The notes under the pieces: model-generated
Databases searched by the model: none
Told to the model about the DNA's origin: nothing
What the model saw: the letters and a program-made list of their open reading frames with translations, nothing else
In this document: piece after piece, positions 1 through 7,326 of the stretch
How the letters are laid out: every line of letters begins with the position of its first letter
How positions within the stretch are numbered: the first letter of the stretch is position 1
NCBI GenBank assembly: GCA_910579275.1
Contig: CAJTTO010000050.1
Span: 1 to 27,276 of the forward strand
Length of the DNA: 27,276 nt
Source of the DNA: an uncultured Lachnospiraceae bacterium
Lineage (GTDB): Bacteria; Bacillota; Clostridia; Lachnospirales; Lachnospiraceae
Direction: 5' to 3'
Program-made: the position numbers and the translations under genes

Positions 1-75
1 GAAATTTCTGAAGCCTTATAAAACAAGGGGTTCGAGTTTCCGAGAGCACACTTATCAAAAAGGAGGTACAACTAC

Positions 76-384
76 ATGAGTATGACGATCAGTCAAAATC
101 AAAACATAACCCAGGCTGACTATACAGCACAGACCCAAACGGCAGATTCCCCAAAAGAAGAAACGCTGGACAAAAGCAATCCTTCCAAAGAAAAAGCAGT
201 CAAATACGAACGTATAACCAAAGACGGCGATACGCTTGAACTCAGCGCAGCTGGTAAAACCAAAACGCCTATTTCCGACGCAAGTCTGGCCGGTTTCTCA
301 GAGAGCCGTATTAAACAGCTGTACAGCAGAAAGGAGATCACAAAACAACAGTATGACAAAGCCTTAAAAAATAGGGCAACGTAA
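76..384 (+). CDS. Small hypothetical protein (102 aa)
   Basis: I do not recognise this protein. It opens with ATG preceded by a very strong ribosome site (AAAAAGGAGGT, about 57-67) at good spacing. The product is hydrophilic, rich in Lys, Ser, Thr and Gln, with no signal peptide or membrane segment. The first half looks disordered. The middle has a DTLELSAAGK stretch, and the last 30 residues (around SRIKQLYSRKEITKQQYDKA) look like two short amphipathic helices. It is convergent with psd, and the two genes share an inverted repeat at 402-430. The initiation signal makes it a convincing gene; its function is unknown. Confidence 0.75.
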   Translation: MSMTISQNQNITQADYTAQTQTADSPKEETLDKSNPSKEKAVKYERITKDGDTLELSAAGKTKTPISDASLAGFSESRIKQLYSRKEITKQQYDKALKNRAT

Positions 385-401
385 TTTCTTCTTTTATGGA
401 T

Positions 402-430
402 GCCTCCGCTTCCAGTCAGGAAACGGAGGC
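402..430. terminator. Stem-loop between convergent genes
   Basis: GCCTCCG (402-408) pairs with CGGAGGC (424-430). After one mismatch the stem continues as TTCC/GGAA with an AGTCA loop. It lies 17 bp past the stop of the small plus-strand gene and overlaps the last codons and stop of psd (416-418). A clear U-tract is missing on both sides, so intrinsic termination is likely but imperfect. Confidence 0.5.
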
Positions 431-1267
431 TATAAATTCTCCTTTTTGAACCGGAATCTCTCCGCTGCCGTTTTGTCTGCCATACAATGTCTCGTTCAGC
501 ACAACATTTCCTTTCTGGAGCATAACGACGATTGTCGAGCCGCCAAACGCAAAGTATCCTTTCTCATCTCCTGCCCACACACGGCTTTTATCTGTTTTCT
601 CGCGAAAATTATTGATTTTACCCACCAGCAGCGCGCCGATTTCCATCTGGACTACGATTCCGAATTTACCTGCTGCGATCACCTCATATTCCCTGCTGTT
701 CTGTGCAAACACAGGAACAGTACGCAGTGCAATCGGTCTGACGCAGTGCAGTTTCCCGCGGATTTTGCGCGCACGGAGAACTTTGCCCCCCATTGCATAA
801 CTGTATCTGTGATAATGCTGCGGAGTCAGCCGGAATATTAACAGCGCTCCATCCCGAAAACGCTCGGCAAGCTCTCTGTCCCTTAGGAGATCTTCCAACG
901 TAAACTTTGTATGTTTGATGTCAAACTCAGCGTTATCACTAATTTTTTCGACAGAGAGCAGCCCGTCACACGGACTGATAAGGTGTCCATACGTCATATC
1001 ACAGGACTCCAGCTTCCTCTTTCTGGTAAAAAAAGCATTAAAACTTGAAAATCCACCCTCTGGAACCTCAATATTATCCATGCAGATGTGATATCGCCGG
1101 ACATAATACGGGACAATCCAGCGCGAGACGGGAGAAGACAAAAAACGCCCTGCCATTTGTGAAACTTTGGGTTGTACAAGCAGTTTCAAAATCATCCTGC
1201 CCGGAAGTGTCCTGTATAAGAAGCGCAGCCCCAGCGAGTCTTTTGTGCCCAAATTATTCTCTTTCAT
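416..1267 (-). CDS. psd: Phosphatidylserine decarboxylase
   Basis: Pyruvoyl enzyme that decarboxylates phosphatidylserine to phosphatidylethanolamine at the membrane. At 283 aa it has the expected family length. Family landmarks are FFTRKRK (79-85), SPCDG with Asp101, the His-rich TPQHYHRY stretch (His153), and near the C-terminus FGGST (241-245). Self-cleavage would occur before Ser244, giving a large beta chain and a short alpha chain whose N-terminus becomes the pyruvoyl group. All the expected catalytic residues (Asp, His, Ser) are visible, so it should be active. The start ATG overlaps the pssA stop as ATGA, which suggests translational coupling. It is the last gene of the lipid operon and uses the PssA product directly. 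Confidence 0.95.
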   Translation of the reverse strand: MKENNLGTKDSLGLRFLYRTLPGRMILKLLVQPKVSQMAGRFLSSPVSRWIVPYYVRRYHICMDNIEVPEGGFSSFNAFFTRKRKLESCDMTYGHLISPCDGLLSVEKISDNAEFDIKHTKFTLEDLLRDRELAERFRDGALLIFRLTPQHYHRYSYAMGGKVLRARKIRGKLHCVRPIALRTVPVFAQNSREYEVIAAGKFGIVVQMEIGALLVGKINNFREKTDKSRVWAGDEKGYFAFGGSTIVVMLQKGNVVLNETLYGRQNGSGEIPVQKGEFIASVS

Positions 1268-1908
1268 AGCGGCTCAGCCCCCATCAGGAAAAAGAGTCCG
1301 ACCGCCTCAAAAAAACCTACTATCAGTATCCCTGCCTTTGCCAAAAAACCTGGCTTTTTGATTTCCACAGGCGTCAGGTACCCGATTCCCATCAGAATAA
1401 GCAGAATCGGAAAACAGATGCTGGTTCTGCATATCCTGAAGTGATGGAGCAGATAAAAAAACGGAAGCAGTATGGCTGATGTCGTGACAGGAACTCCCAG
1501 AAAACTCCTACATCTCCTGTCTGTCTGTTCCTGCCGCTTCTCCTCTAACACATTGAAATAGGCAAGACGAATCAGGGCACACAAAACGAACAGCGCGCAG
1601 ATAAGCCCGACCGCAGCATTTTTTCCGGTGATCATATAGACAAACACACCCGGCAGGACCCCGAAGCTGACAAGGTCACTTAGAGAGTCGATCTGTATGC
1701 CAAACCGTTTTCCATCTGCTGTACGGTCTGCCTTGGTGGACGCTACTGCCCCGTCAAACATATCACAGAATCCCGCAGACATCAGGCAGAATACTGCCTC
1801 CCAATAGTTCTGACTGACAGCGCGCAGGATACCGCAGAATGCAAACAGCATGCCACAGTAAGTCAGTATTACCGTATAATCATAATGTCCTAACAATCTC
1901 TTCTTCAT
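1264..1908 (-). CDS. pssA: CDP-diacylglycerol-serine O-phosphatidyltransferase
   Basis: Makes phosphatidylserine from CDP-diacylglycerol and L-serine in the membrane, supplying psd. The CDP-alcohol phosphatidyltransferase signature is present as CDMFDGAVAS followed later by FGIQIDSLSD, giving the paired Asp residues that hold the metal and CDP. The usual Ala-Arg after DGxx is Ala-Ser here. The rest is hydrophobic with several membrane spans, and the length (214 aa) suits the family. I chose the ATG at 1906-1908 because AAGGAGGAG sits just upstream; an in-frame TTG ten codons earlier has no comparable site. The gene starts 33 bp after the VTT gene stop and overlaps psd by four bases. Confidence 0.93.
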   Translation of the reverse strand: MKKRLLGHYDYTVILTYCGMLFAFCGILRAVSQNYWEAVFCLMSAGFCDMFDGAVASTKADRTADGKRFGIQIDSLSDLVSFGVLPGVFVYMITGKNAAVGLICALFVLCALIRLAYFNVLEEKRQEQTDRRCRSFLGVPVTTSAILLPFFYLLHHFRICRTSICFPILLILMGIGYLTPVEIKKPGFLAKAGILIVGFFEAVGLFFLMGAEPL

Positions 1909-1941
1909 TTTAGTTCTCTCCTCCTTACCTTTCATCAATTC

Positions 1942-2508
1942 TCACTGCATACCAATTTTACCAAACACGAGACTGTACACCAGAATACACCACGGTTTTC
2001 CCAATATGATAATCCAGATAAATTTCCGGCTGTCCATTTTTAACAGCCCGGAAAGATAACACAGGAAATCATCCGGAAACAATGGAAGCAGCGTCGCTAT
2101 AAACAAAAAACGTTCGTATGACTTGCTTTTCTCCACACGTCCGCTCCATTTCTCATACTGCTTTTGTGAAAACATGGCAAGAACGATATCCACACCATAT
2201 TTCCGCGCAAGAAAGTATGCTGCAATCGAACCTGCACTGATTCCAATGTAGTTACACCAGAAACCCGTCATGCTGCCGAACGCAACCGCACCTGCCGCGC
2301 AGCCCAGATATCCAGGAAGCACCGGCACCACCACCTGAAACGCCTGAAAGAATGTGAGGATCAAAGGCGCTGCCACACCAAATCCTTTCATGTAATCCTG
2401 CAGATCCTCCACTAAGGAAAATTTCTGCCCCCAGAGCTGTTTCAGGATGATCACACACACGATGGCAAAGCACGCAACTGTGCATATTTTAATCCGCTTT
2501 ACATTCAT
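1942..2508 (-). CDS. VTT-domain membrane protein (TVP38/TMEM64, DedA-like)
   Basis: A 188-aa integral membrane protein of the TVP38/TMEM64 (VTT) family. Seen directly: an N-terminal transmembrane helix after MNVKRIKI, then the family core around PVLPGYLGCAAGAVAFG, a following AAYFLARKYG segment, and LLPLFPDDFLCYLSGLLKMD near the C-terminus, where the re-entrant Pro-rich motif is expected. VTT/DedA proteins are linked to lipid transbilayer movement. In Bacillus subtilis the DedA protein PetA (YbfM) is encoded between pssA and psd and affects phosphatidylethanolamine distribution. By analogy I infer a phosphatidylethanolamine or phosphatidylserine flippase/scramblase role. The ATG at 2506-2508 overlaps the PAP2 stop as ATGA, and GGAAGGG lies upstream, so an earlier in-frame start at about 2580 is not used. 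Confidence 0.85.
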   Translation of the reverse strand: MNVKRIKICTVACFAIVCVIILKQLWGQKFSLVEDLQDYMKGFGVAAPLILTFFQAFQVVVPVLPGYLGCAAGAVAFGSMTGFWCNYIGISAGSIAAYFLARKYGVDIVLAMFSQKQYEKWSGRVEKSKSYERFLFIATLLPLFPDDFLCYLSGLLKMDSRKFIWIIILGKPWCILVYSLVFGKIGMQ

Positions 2509-3197
2509 GCTGTTTTTCCCTTCCATAATTTCTTTGTAATTTTTTCTATAAGAAACGAATACTTTTCTGCCATCCTGCATTTATGCACAAACAAATAGCT
2601 TGCCTCCGCAAGTACAATTCCCGCAGCCACATCAGGCAGTACATGCTGTTTCGTCGTGAGTGTGGATATACAGATACTGACAACGATCAGCAGCGACATG
2701 ATACCATACCATTCCGGCACCTTTTCATTGTCCCGCACCGCGATCAGGCAAAACTGACTTGTCAGACAGTGTATCGACGGAAACAGGTTATCGGCTGTAT
2801 CAATTCTGTACAGCAGCCGCATTCCTTCATCCCATATGGAATCGCCCATTATAAATGGTCTTTCGTTTGTCGTCGGAAACAGCAGGAAACAGAAGAGGCA
2901 TACCACCTTCGCACACAAATCCGCACAGATAAAACGGTACGCTTTCTCCGTGTCCTGCCTGCATCCGATTACGTAGTTCACGATCCAAAACAGATAACAG
3001 CCTCCATAGACTCCAAGCGTCCACGGCACAAACGGAATCTGCACATCAATCCAGCTGGTCAGATCATAGTGGTATCTTCCTGCGGCAATCAGTCTTGAAC
3101 CATAATAAGTAAGTGTATTGCAAGCAACCACCAGAAACAATGAGATCCACATTTCTATTGGAAGCATTTTCTTGATTCTCTGCATTACCTCCTCCAT
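2505..3197 (-). CDS. PAP2-superfamily membrane phosphatase/phosphotransferase
   Basis: A 230-aa polytopic protein with the three PAP2 motifs in divergent form: PTTNERP (first motif, with the Arg-Pro), FPSIHC (second motif, PSxH), and TTKQHVLPD (third motif, catalytic His and Asp four residues apart). Lack of the usual Ser-Arg in the third motif, with Lys-Gln before the His, resembles the sphingomyelin/inositol-phosphorylceramide synthase-like branch more than classical undecaprenyl-pyrophosphate phosphatases. It could dephosphorylate a lipid phosphate or transfer a head group; the substrate is not evident. About six membrane helices are visible. Two starts are possible: ATG at 3195-3197 (AGGAG nine bases upstream) and an ATG four codons later. 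It begins 18 bp after the ABC ATPase stop and overlaps the VTT gene. Confidence 0.85.
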   Translation of the reverse strand: MEEVMQRIKKMLPIEMWISLFLVVACNTLTYYGSRLIAAGRYHYDLTSWIDVQIPFVPWTLGVYGGCYLFWIVNYVIGCRQDTEKAYRFICADLCAKVVCLFCFLLFPTTNERPFIMGDSIWDEGMRLLYRIDTADNLFPSIHCLTSQFCLIAVRDNEKVPEWYGIMSLLIVVSICISTLTTKQHVLPDVAAGIVLAEASYLFVHKCRMAEKYSFLIEKITKKLWKGKTA

Positions 3198-3215
3198 TCA
3201 ACAAGTCTCCTGCAC

Positions 3216-4133
3216 TTAGAACTGTCCAGCCTGTATTGTTCTTGTTGTCATCTCAAAAATAGACATTCCGTTTCGGGAAAAACTCAGAAACAGCCTACAG
3301 TACAACTCCCGGATATCATCTTCACAGGCTTTGACACAGACAGATGTTGTTCCGTCTCCCTGATCAGTGCTCTCCCACACAGTACTGAACTCCTTTTCCT
3401 TCATGAGCGCATCTGCCGCTGCCTTTTCGGCTTTTACACGGAAAAAAATACCGTTGGACTCTTTCAGTAGTTTCCCGAGATTATCCGGCGTGTCAAATGC
3501 GACAAGCCTCCCTTTTGACAGAAGCATCACCTGTTCACAGACTGCCTGCACCTCTGAAAATGTATGCGAGCTGAATAGGATGGTATACATCTCTCCCAGC
3601 TTCCGGATCAGATTGTGGAACTCTATTGTCTGTATCAGATTCAACCCCACAGTCGGTTCATCCAGAACGATCAACTTCGGATTACCCAGCAGTGCCTGCG
3701 CAACACCCACACGCTGTTTATATCCCTTAGAAAGTGTAGAAATCATTCTTTTTCTTACAGACCCTATCCCTGTGAGTTCTATCACGCTGTCAATCTGTTT
3801 TTGCAGGTCGGCACCTTTCATGCCCTTAGCTTCCCCGACAGACTGCAGATATTCTGTCGGCGTGTCATTCATGCAGAGCAGCGGGAGATGTTCTGGAAAA
3901 TACCCAATCAGTCTCCTGACTGCCATGGGATTATTAAAAATATCACAGCCATCAATATACACCCAGCCCTTCGTTGCCGGGAGGCATCCTGCAATAATAT
4001 TCATAATGGTGGATTTTCCCGCACCGCTTGATCCCAGAACGCCATAGATATGCCCATCCTGAATTTCAAATGACAGATCATCTACTGCTATACAATTCCC
4101 ATAACACTTTGTTAAATGATTAACTGTTATCAT
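3216..4133 (-). CDS. ABC transporter ATP-binding protein (CcmA/gliding type), no permease nearby
   Basis: A soluble ATPase of 305 aa. Walker A is GSSGAGKST (34-42), the signature is LSKGYKQR (134-141), and Walker B with its catalytic Glu is LIVLDEP (154-160), followed by the SSHTFSEVQ switch His. Residues after about 215 form an extra C-terminal domain typical of the multidrug/lipid/antibiotic exporter ATPases that pair with a separate permease. No permease is encoded next to it; the following genes are PAP2, VTT, pssA and psd. I chose the ATG at 4131-4133 because GGAAGGAG lies six to seven bases upstream; an in-frame earlier ATG lacks a good site. It is the first gene of the lipid operon and is preceded by putative response-regulator boxes. 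Confidence 0.92.
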   Translation of the reverse strand: MITVNHLTKCYGNCIAVDDLSFEIQDGHIYGVLGSSGAGKSTIMNIIAGCLPATKGWVYIDGCDIFNNPMAVRRLIGYFPEHLPLLCMNDTPTEYLQSVGEAKGMKGADLQKQIDSVIELTGIGSVRKRMISTLSKGYKQRVGVAQALLGNPKLIVLDEPTVGLNLIQTIEFHNLIRKLGEMYTILFSSHTFSEVQAVCEQVMLLSKGRLVAFDTPDNLGKLLKESNGIFFRVKAEKAAADALMKEKEFSTVWESTDQGDGTTSVCVKACEDDIRELYCRLFLSFSRNGMSIFEMTTRTIQAGQF

Positions 4134-4242
4134 ACTTATCTCCTTCCTGTCAGACGCTCCCATGTGCCTCAGCAGCATATTGAAAGACGCCGGCTAAAAT
4201 GAAATGGCTTCAATGTGTGTATTCAGAATCAATTTCTTTCTG

Positions 4243-4305
4243 ATGATACTCATCTTACAGGATAATTCTTAAATATTTAGAGCCATCATTCTTAATAAAC
4301 CTTAA
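4243..4305 (-). promoter_or_regulatory. Putative promoter with three TTAAG response-regulator boxes
   Basis: Read on the minus strand, TTAAG occurs at 4305-4301, then TTAAGAAT at 4295-4288 (10 bp from the first, one helical turn), and an identical TTAAGAAT at 4272-4265, 23 bp further. The last box overlaps a poor -35, and TATCAT (4248-4243) can serve as -10 with 18 bp spacing. Tandem direct half-sites over a weak -35 are typical of activation by OmpR-family regulators. The adjacent response regulator is the obvious candidate; this is inference. Confidence 0.5.
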
Positions 4306-4320
4306 TTGAGCCATGTGCAT

Positions 4321-4356
4321 AAAAACACGGAGGTCTGTCAACCAACAGAACCTCCG
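4321..4356 (-). terminator. Rho-independent terminator after the histidine kinase gene
   Basis: On the minus strand a long stem (CGGAGGTTCTGT pairing with ACAGACCTCCG, one bulged base) is followed by UUUUU (4325-4321). It lies 32 bp past the kinase stop and separates the regulator pair from the lipid operon. Confidence 0.85.
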
Positions 4357-4388
4357 CAGTCATTACATAATATATAGTACATTCAACA

Positions 4389-5717
4389 TTATTCATGCTT
4401 ATAGCGAAACCGCAGACATATGCGAAACGAATCTTCACTCTGCATCACCTCGCAGTCGCCGCCTATCTCCTTTGTCATTGATCTGATATTACGGATTCCA
4501 ATGCCATAGCTGTCCTTTTCACCATACTCGTGGACATGGCCGGCCAGATACGCATTTTCAAAAGTGATACACATCTCATCTGTATAATACTCATCCCAGA
4601 TTAATACAAACGCCTGCCCATCCGCATATTTTAGGATATTGGAGGAAATATTGTCAAGTATTCTTGTCAGATATTCCTCATTAACATAAATGTAACCATT
4701 CCGCCACATCAAATTTACTTTCACCTGTAGTCCCTGTCCCTCAAGATAGCTGCACATATCTGATAACTCATCATACACTCCACCCTGAAGCGGAATATAC
4801 TCTGCCGGAACATAGCGTTCTTCTGTGACTGAAACGGAAAACCGAAGCAGTCTGTCCGAGAGATCTTTCATGTGCTGCACTTTCCTGATAATCTTCTCCA
4901 GATATTTTTGCTGCCCCTCCTGCCCATCACATTTTCCGCTCTGTAAAATTTCCGCATATAACAGAACCGATGTGAGCGGTGTTCGCAGATCATGAGAGAT
5001 TTCCGTCACCATCTCCTGATTGGTTTTCGTCAGGCGGTCCACTGCCTCGATCTGATTTTTAAACGAGACTCGCATGGCATTAAGCCCCCTTGCCAGTTCC
5101 GTCAGCTCATCATTGCCCCGCAGATGCACTTCATATGCCAGATTGCCGCCCTCAAGAATCTCGATATCGCGCCCCAGCTGGTTAATGTACTGGATTTTCC
5201 TGCGGATTCCAAACATAGTGAGAACCATGAACAATAAAAAAGCTAGAACGATATCAATCAACAATGCAATCATGTACGCATCGTAGGAATACATTCCTAT
5301 GATGAATACCTGCGTATCCCCGTCACTGAATGAAACCGTATAGGAGCGCTGCTGTGGATATACCCCCAGCTCGTAGGCTTCCCAGTCCGCCTCATCAATG
5401 TCTATATCGGAAAAGTATACCCACTCACTGCCCTTTTTTATCTGTAAGTAGATCAACCTGTTGTTGTTAATCCAAGCGTCCAGCTTCTTTGAGTCCCTCG
5501 ATGAAAGTTTTTGTTCTGTCACATACTTTTGCAGCTTTTCAATATATTTTTCGTTGTTGCGCTGTACCAGATCAGGATTGTCCTGATAACTGTCTATCAT
5601 CTGCTCTATCAAAAACCGGCTGCCTACAAAAAACAGCAGGCTGACCGCCCCTGCCAGTACCAGCAACAAGCACCATTCCAGATATATTGAACTGCTCTTT
5701 TCATTTTTCTCCCTCAA
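4389..5717 (-). CDS. Sensor histidine kinase (HAMP, HisKA, HATPase)
   Basis: A membrane sensor kinase of about 442 aa. A first membrane helix lies near residues 12-32 and a second near 148-170, leaving an external loop of about 115 residues as the sensing part. HAMP follows, then HisKA with EISHDLRTPLTS (phospho-His about 242), then the ATPase domain with an N box around LDNISSNILKYA and a G box YGIGIRNI. The usual DxGxG of the first G box is replaced by FENAYLAG, so ATP binding may be unusual. There is no ATG near the start. I chose TTG at 5715-5717, which has GGAAAGGGG upstream and overlaps the regulator stop by 17 bases; another TTG at 5777 is possible. It pairs with the regulator just upstream. 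Confidence 0.9.
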   Translation of the reverse strand: MREKNEKSSSIYLEWCLLLVLAGAVSLLFFVGSRFLIEQMIDSYQDNPDLVQRNNEKYIEKLQKYVTEQKLSSRDSKKLDAWINNNRLIYLQIKKGSEWVYFSDIDIDEADWEAYELGVYPQQRSYTVSFSDGDTQVFIIGMYSYDAYMIALLIDIVLAFLLFMVLTMFGIRRKIQYINQLGRDIEILEGGNLAYEVHLRGNDELTELARGLNAMRVSFKNQIEAVDRLTKTNQEMVTEISHDLRTPLTSVLLYAEILQSGKCDGQEGQQKYLEKIIRKVQHMKDLSDRLLRFSVSVTEERYVPAEYIPLQGGVYDELSDMCSYLEGQGLQVKVNLMWRNGYIYVNEEYLTRILDNISSNILKYADGQAFVLIWDEYYTDEMCITFENAYLAGHVHEYGEKDSYGIGIRNIRSMTKEIGGDCEVMQSEDSFRICLRFRYKHE

Positions 5718-6429
5718 AGCGATACCCCTTTCCCCAGACAGTTTTAATGTAAACCGGCTCCTGTGCGTTCGGCTCAATCTTGACGCGCAGCTTGCGGATA
5801 TGCACCATTACCGTTCCATTGCAGTTATAGAAATAGGGTTCGTTCCAGATGGACTCATACAGATTCTGCGCCGAAAAAATTTTGCCTTTGTTTTGCATCA
5901 TCAGCAGAAGGATATGGTATTCCGTGTCTGTCAGGTCAACCGTTCTGCCCTTTACCTGTACCTCATTAAATACCGTATGAATCTGTATACCACCGCTCAC
6001 AATGTACTCCTGGCAGGCTGTCTTTTCACTCTCCTCTGCGGAAGCGCTGTACACTGTATACCGCCGGATCTGCGCCTTAACCCTGCCAAGAAGCTCCGCG
6101 TAGGAGAATGGCTTGGTCAGATAGTCATCACCACCTGCCACCAGTCCAAGCAGCTTATCCGACTCCTGCACCTTTGCCGTCAGAAACAAAATCGGTACAA
6201 ACGATTTCTTACGAATCTCCTCGCATACCCTGATGCCCGACATTCCCGGCATCATAATATCCAATATCACCAGACTGATATCGTCCAACATCTTTTGCAA
6301 TCCGTCCCTGCCGTCCTCCGCCTCGATTACTGCAAAGCCCTCACTCTCTAACAGAATGCGGACGCCTTCACGGATATCGGGATCATCTTCTATTATCAAT
6401 ATCTTTATTTTATCTGCATTATTATCCAT
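5701..6429 (-). CDS. OmpR-family response regulator
   Basis: A DNA-binding response regulator of 242 aa. The receiver domain (about 8-120) has the acidic pocket EDD (14-16), phospho-acceptor Asp57 in LVILDIMMPG, Thr84 and Lys106 in LTKPFS. The effector domain (about 145-240) is a winged helix with VDLTDTEYHILLLM and ends in TVWGKGYRFEG, as in the OmpR/PhoB/VanR group. It starts at ATG 6427-6429 with a weak GGAAAA site and overlaps the kinase gene. Likely targets are the TTAAG boxes at 4265-4305 in front of the lipid operon. Its natural upstream region seems to have been disturbed: a broken acetyltransferase gene ends 31 bp before its start. Confidence 0.93.
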   Translation of the reverse strand: MDNNADKIKILIIEDDPDIREGVRILLESEGFAVIEAEDGRDGLQKMLDDISLVILDIMMPGMSGIRVCEEIRKKSFVPILFLTAKVQESDKLLGLVAGGDDYLTKPFSYAELLGRVKAQIRRYTVYSASAEESEKTACQEYIVSGGIQIHTVFNEVQVKGRTVDLTDTEYHILLLMMQNKGKIFSAQNLYESIWNEPYFYNCNGTVMVHIRKLRVKIEPNAQEPVYIKTVWGKGYRFEGEK

Positions 6430-6460
6430 GTTCTTATTTTCCGTATCAAATGTTATATTT

Positions 6461-6706
6461 TTACTTTACCATTATTTTTTCAAAATAAAAGGCTTCATCC
6501 TCTCCAATAGGCTGTTCTGTTCTCTGCGGTTCTGAAAACGCATCGGGGGCTACATGATACGCGTTCCAAAATTCAACAATATGAAAGCCGCACCGGTTTA
6601 CATAAAAATGAATATTGCGCTTCTCAAAATACGGTGTCACTGTACTCCATACCTTTGTCTCCGAATAGGTCTCCTCAATATCGTGAATCCACAGATATGC
6701 CTTATT
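6461..6706 (-). pseudogene. C-terminal fragment of a GNAT-family N-acetyltransferase
   Basis: In one minus-strand frame, from just after a stop codon at 6709-6707 down to TAA at 6463-6461, 81 codons are open. They read like the end of a GNAT acetyltransferase, with the motif B region YFEKRNIHFYVNRCGFHIVE, which normally lines the acetyl-CoA pocket. The N-terminal half, with motif A, is absent: upstream sequence goes through stops into the mobile-element scar. No start codon with a ribosome site exists in the fragment. I take it as a deletion remnant left when the foreign segment arrived. Confidence 0.7.
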
Positions 6707-6818
6707 TTACGCCATTTCTTCCGTTATGTCCACTCTCCAAACGGATAGTCTGGGCCACTTTTTTCGGTTTTTTTCAAAAAATTTTTTTACGCCTTTTTCT
6801 GAATGATTTTTCTGTTTA

Positions 6819-6847
6819 TTGCTTTCCTCACAGACTGCCTTTATAAT
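6819..6847 (+). promoter_or_regulatory. Sigma-A-type promoter of the 74-aa gene
   Basis: TTGCTT (6819-6824), 17 bp spacer, perfect TATAAT (6842-6847). The start codon of the small gene follows 28 bp later with AAGGAGGAA before it. Confidence 0.75.
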
Positions 6848-6875
6848 AGACTTATCACACAGAAGGAGGAAAAGT

Positions 6876-7100
6876 ATGTTCACTTTTGAAGATTTCAAAT
6901 CATTAGCCGGGATAACGGACCGTGACGAACTCATGTCCGCCGTTGCACAGGTTCCCGAAGAGGATTTACGGACAGCCCTCTTTTTTACGCTCCTTGCATG
7001 CGGCAAAAACATAGAAATAAATAATGAATTATGGAGACGGGAACATGAGCGCGCAAATAGGGCGGAAGCAATGCTCAAATCTAAATTCCCTGACGACTGA
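6876..7100 (+). CDS. Small hypothetical protein (74 aa), element-associated
   Basis: I do not recognise the family. ATG at 6876 is preceded by AGAAGGAGGAAAAGT, an excellent ribosome site, so in-frame upstream extension is unlikely. The protein is acidic and helical (FTFEDFKSLAGITDRDEL at the start, then a hydrophobic LFFTLLACGK segment, then a charged helix ELWRREHERANRAEAM). It looks like a small cytoplasmic helical-bundle protein of the sort encoded as cargo on integrative conjugative elements of gut Firmicutes. It has its own promoter and a strong terminator 30 bp downstream, so it is a monocistronic unit. Confidence 0.7.
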   Translation: MFTFEDFKSLAGITDRDELMSAVAQVPEEDLRTALFFTLLACGKNIEINNELWRREHERANRAEAMLKSKFPDD

Positions 7101-7128
7101 CAGGAACATGGCAGGCTCCGGGCATAAA

Positions 7129-7169
7129 AAACGGGAAAATGACTGGAAAGACAGTCTTTTTTCCCGTTT
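7129..7169. terminator. Strong stem-loop terminator
   Basis: AAACGGGAAAA (7129-7139) plus GACTG pairs with CAGTC plus TTTTTTCCCGTTT around a GAAAGA loop. T-rich and A-rich flanks of the stem let it work in both directions. It closes the 74-aa gene. Confidence 0.75.
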
Positions 7170-7203
7170 CGACAATATCCTATTCCTTTTTACCTTTCCG
7201 CTG

Positions 7204-7261
7204 TATACTATCACGGAAACCAGCGGCTTTTGCGTGAAAGTATACTTTTGCCTGATAGTTA
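7204..7261. repeat. Iteron-like repeat cluster 1
   Basis: The unit is TACTWTCACGSAAA. It occurs forward at 7204-7219, reversed at 7227-7244 and reversed again, less exactly, at 7245-7261. The first two form a 41-bp palindrome (7204-7244). The same 41-bp arrangement recurs at 7879-7919. Such arrays are typical of replication-initiator or partition-protein binding sites. Confidence 0.65.
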
Positions 7262-7326
7262 CCCTTTTTACCCCAAGGGTAAATTCACCTCCGACAGCGG
7301 AAAACAAAAAGCGACATTTTCTCTGA

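Noticed and set aside
3367..4047. Long plus-strand open frame opposite the ABC ATPase gene
   Set aside because: Antisense shadow: no ribosome site, no recognisable domain, and the opposite strand has all ABC motifs.
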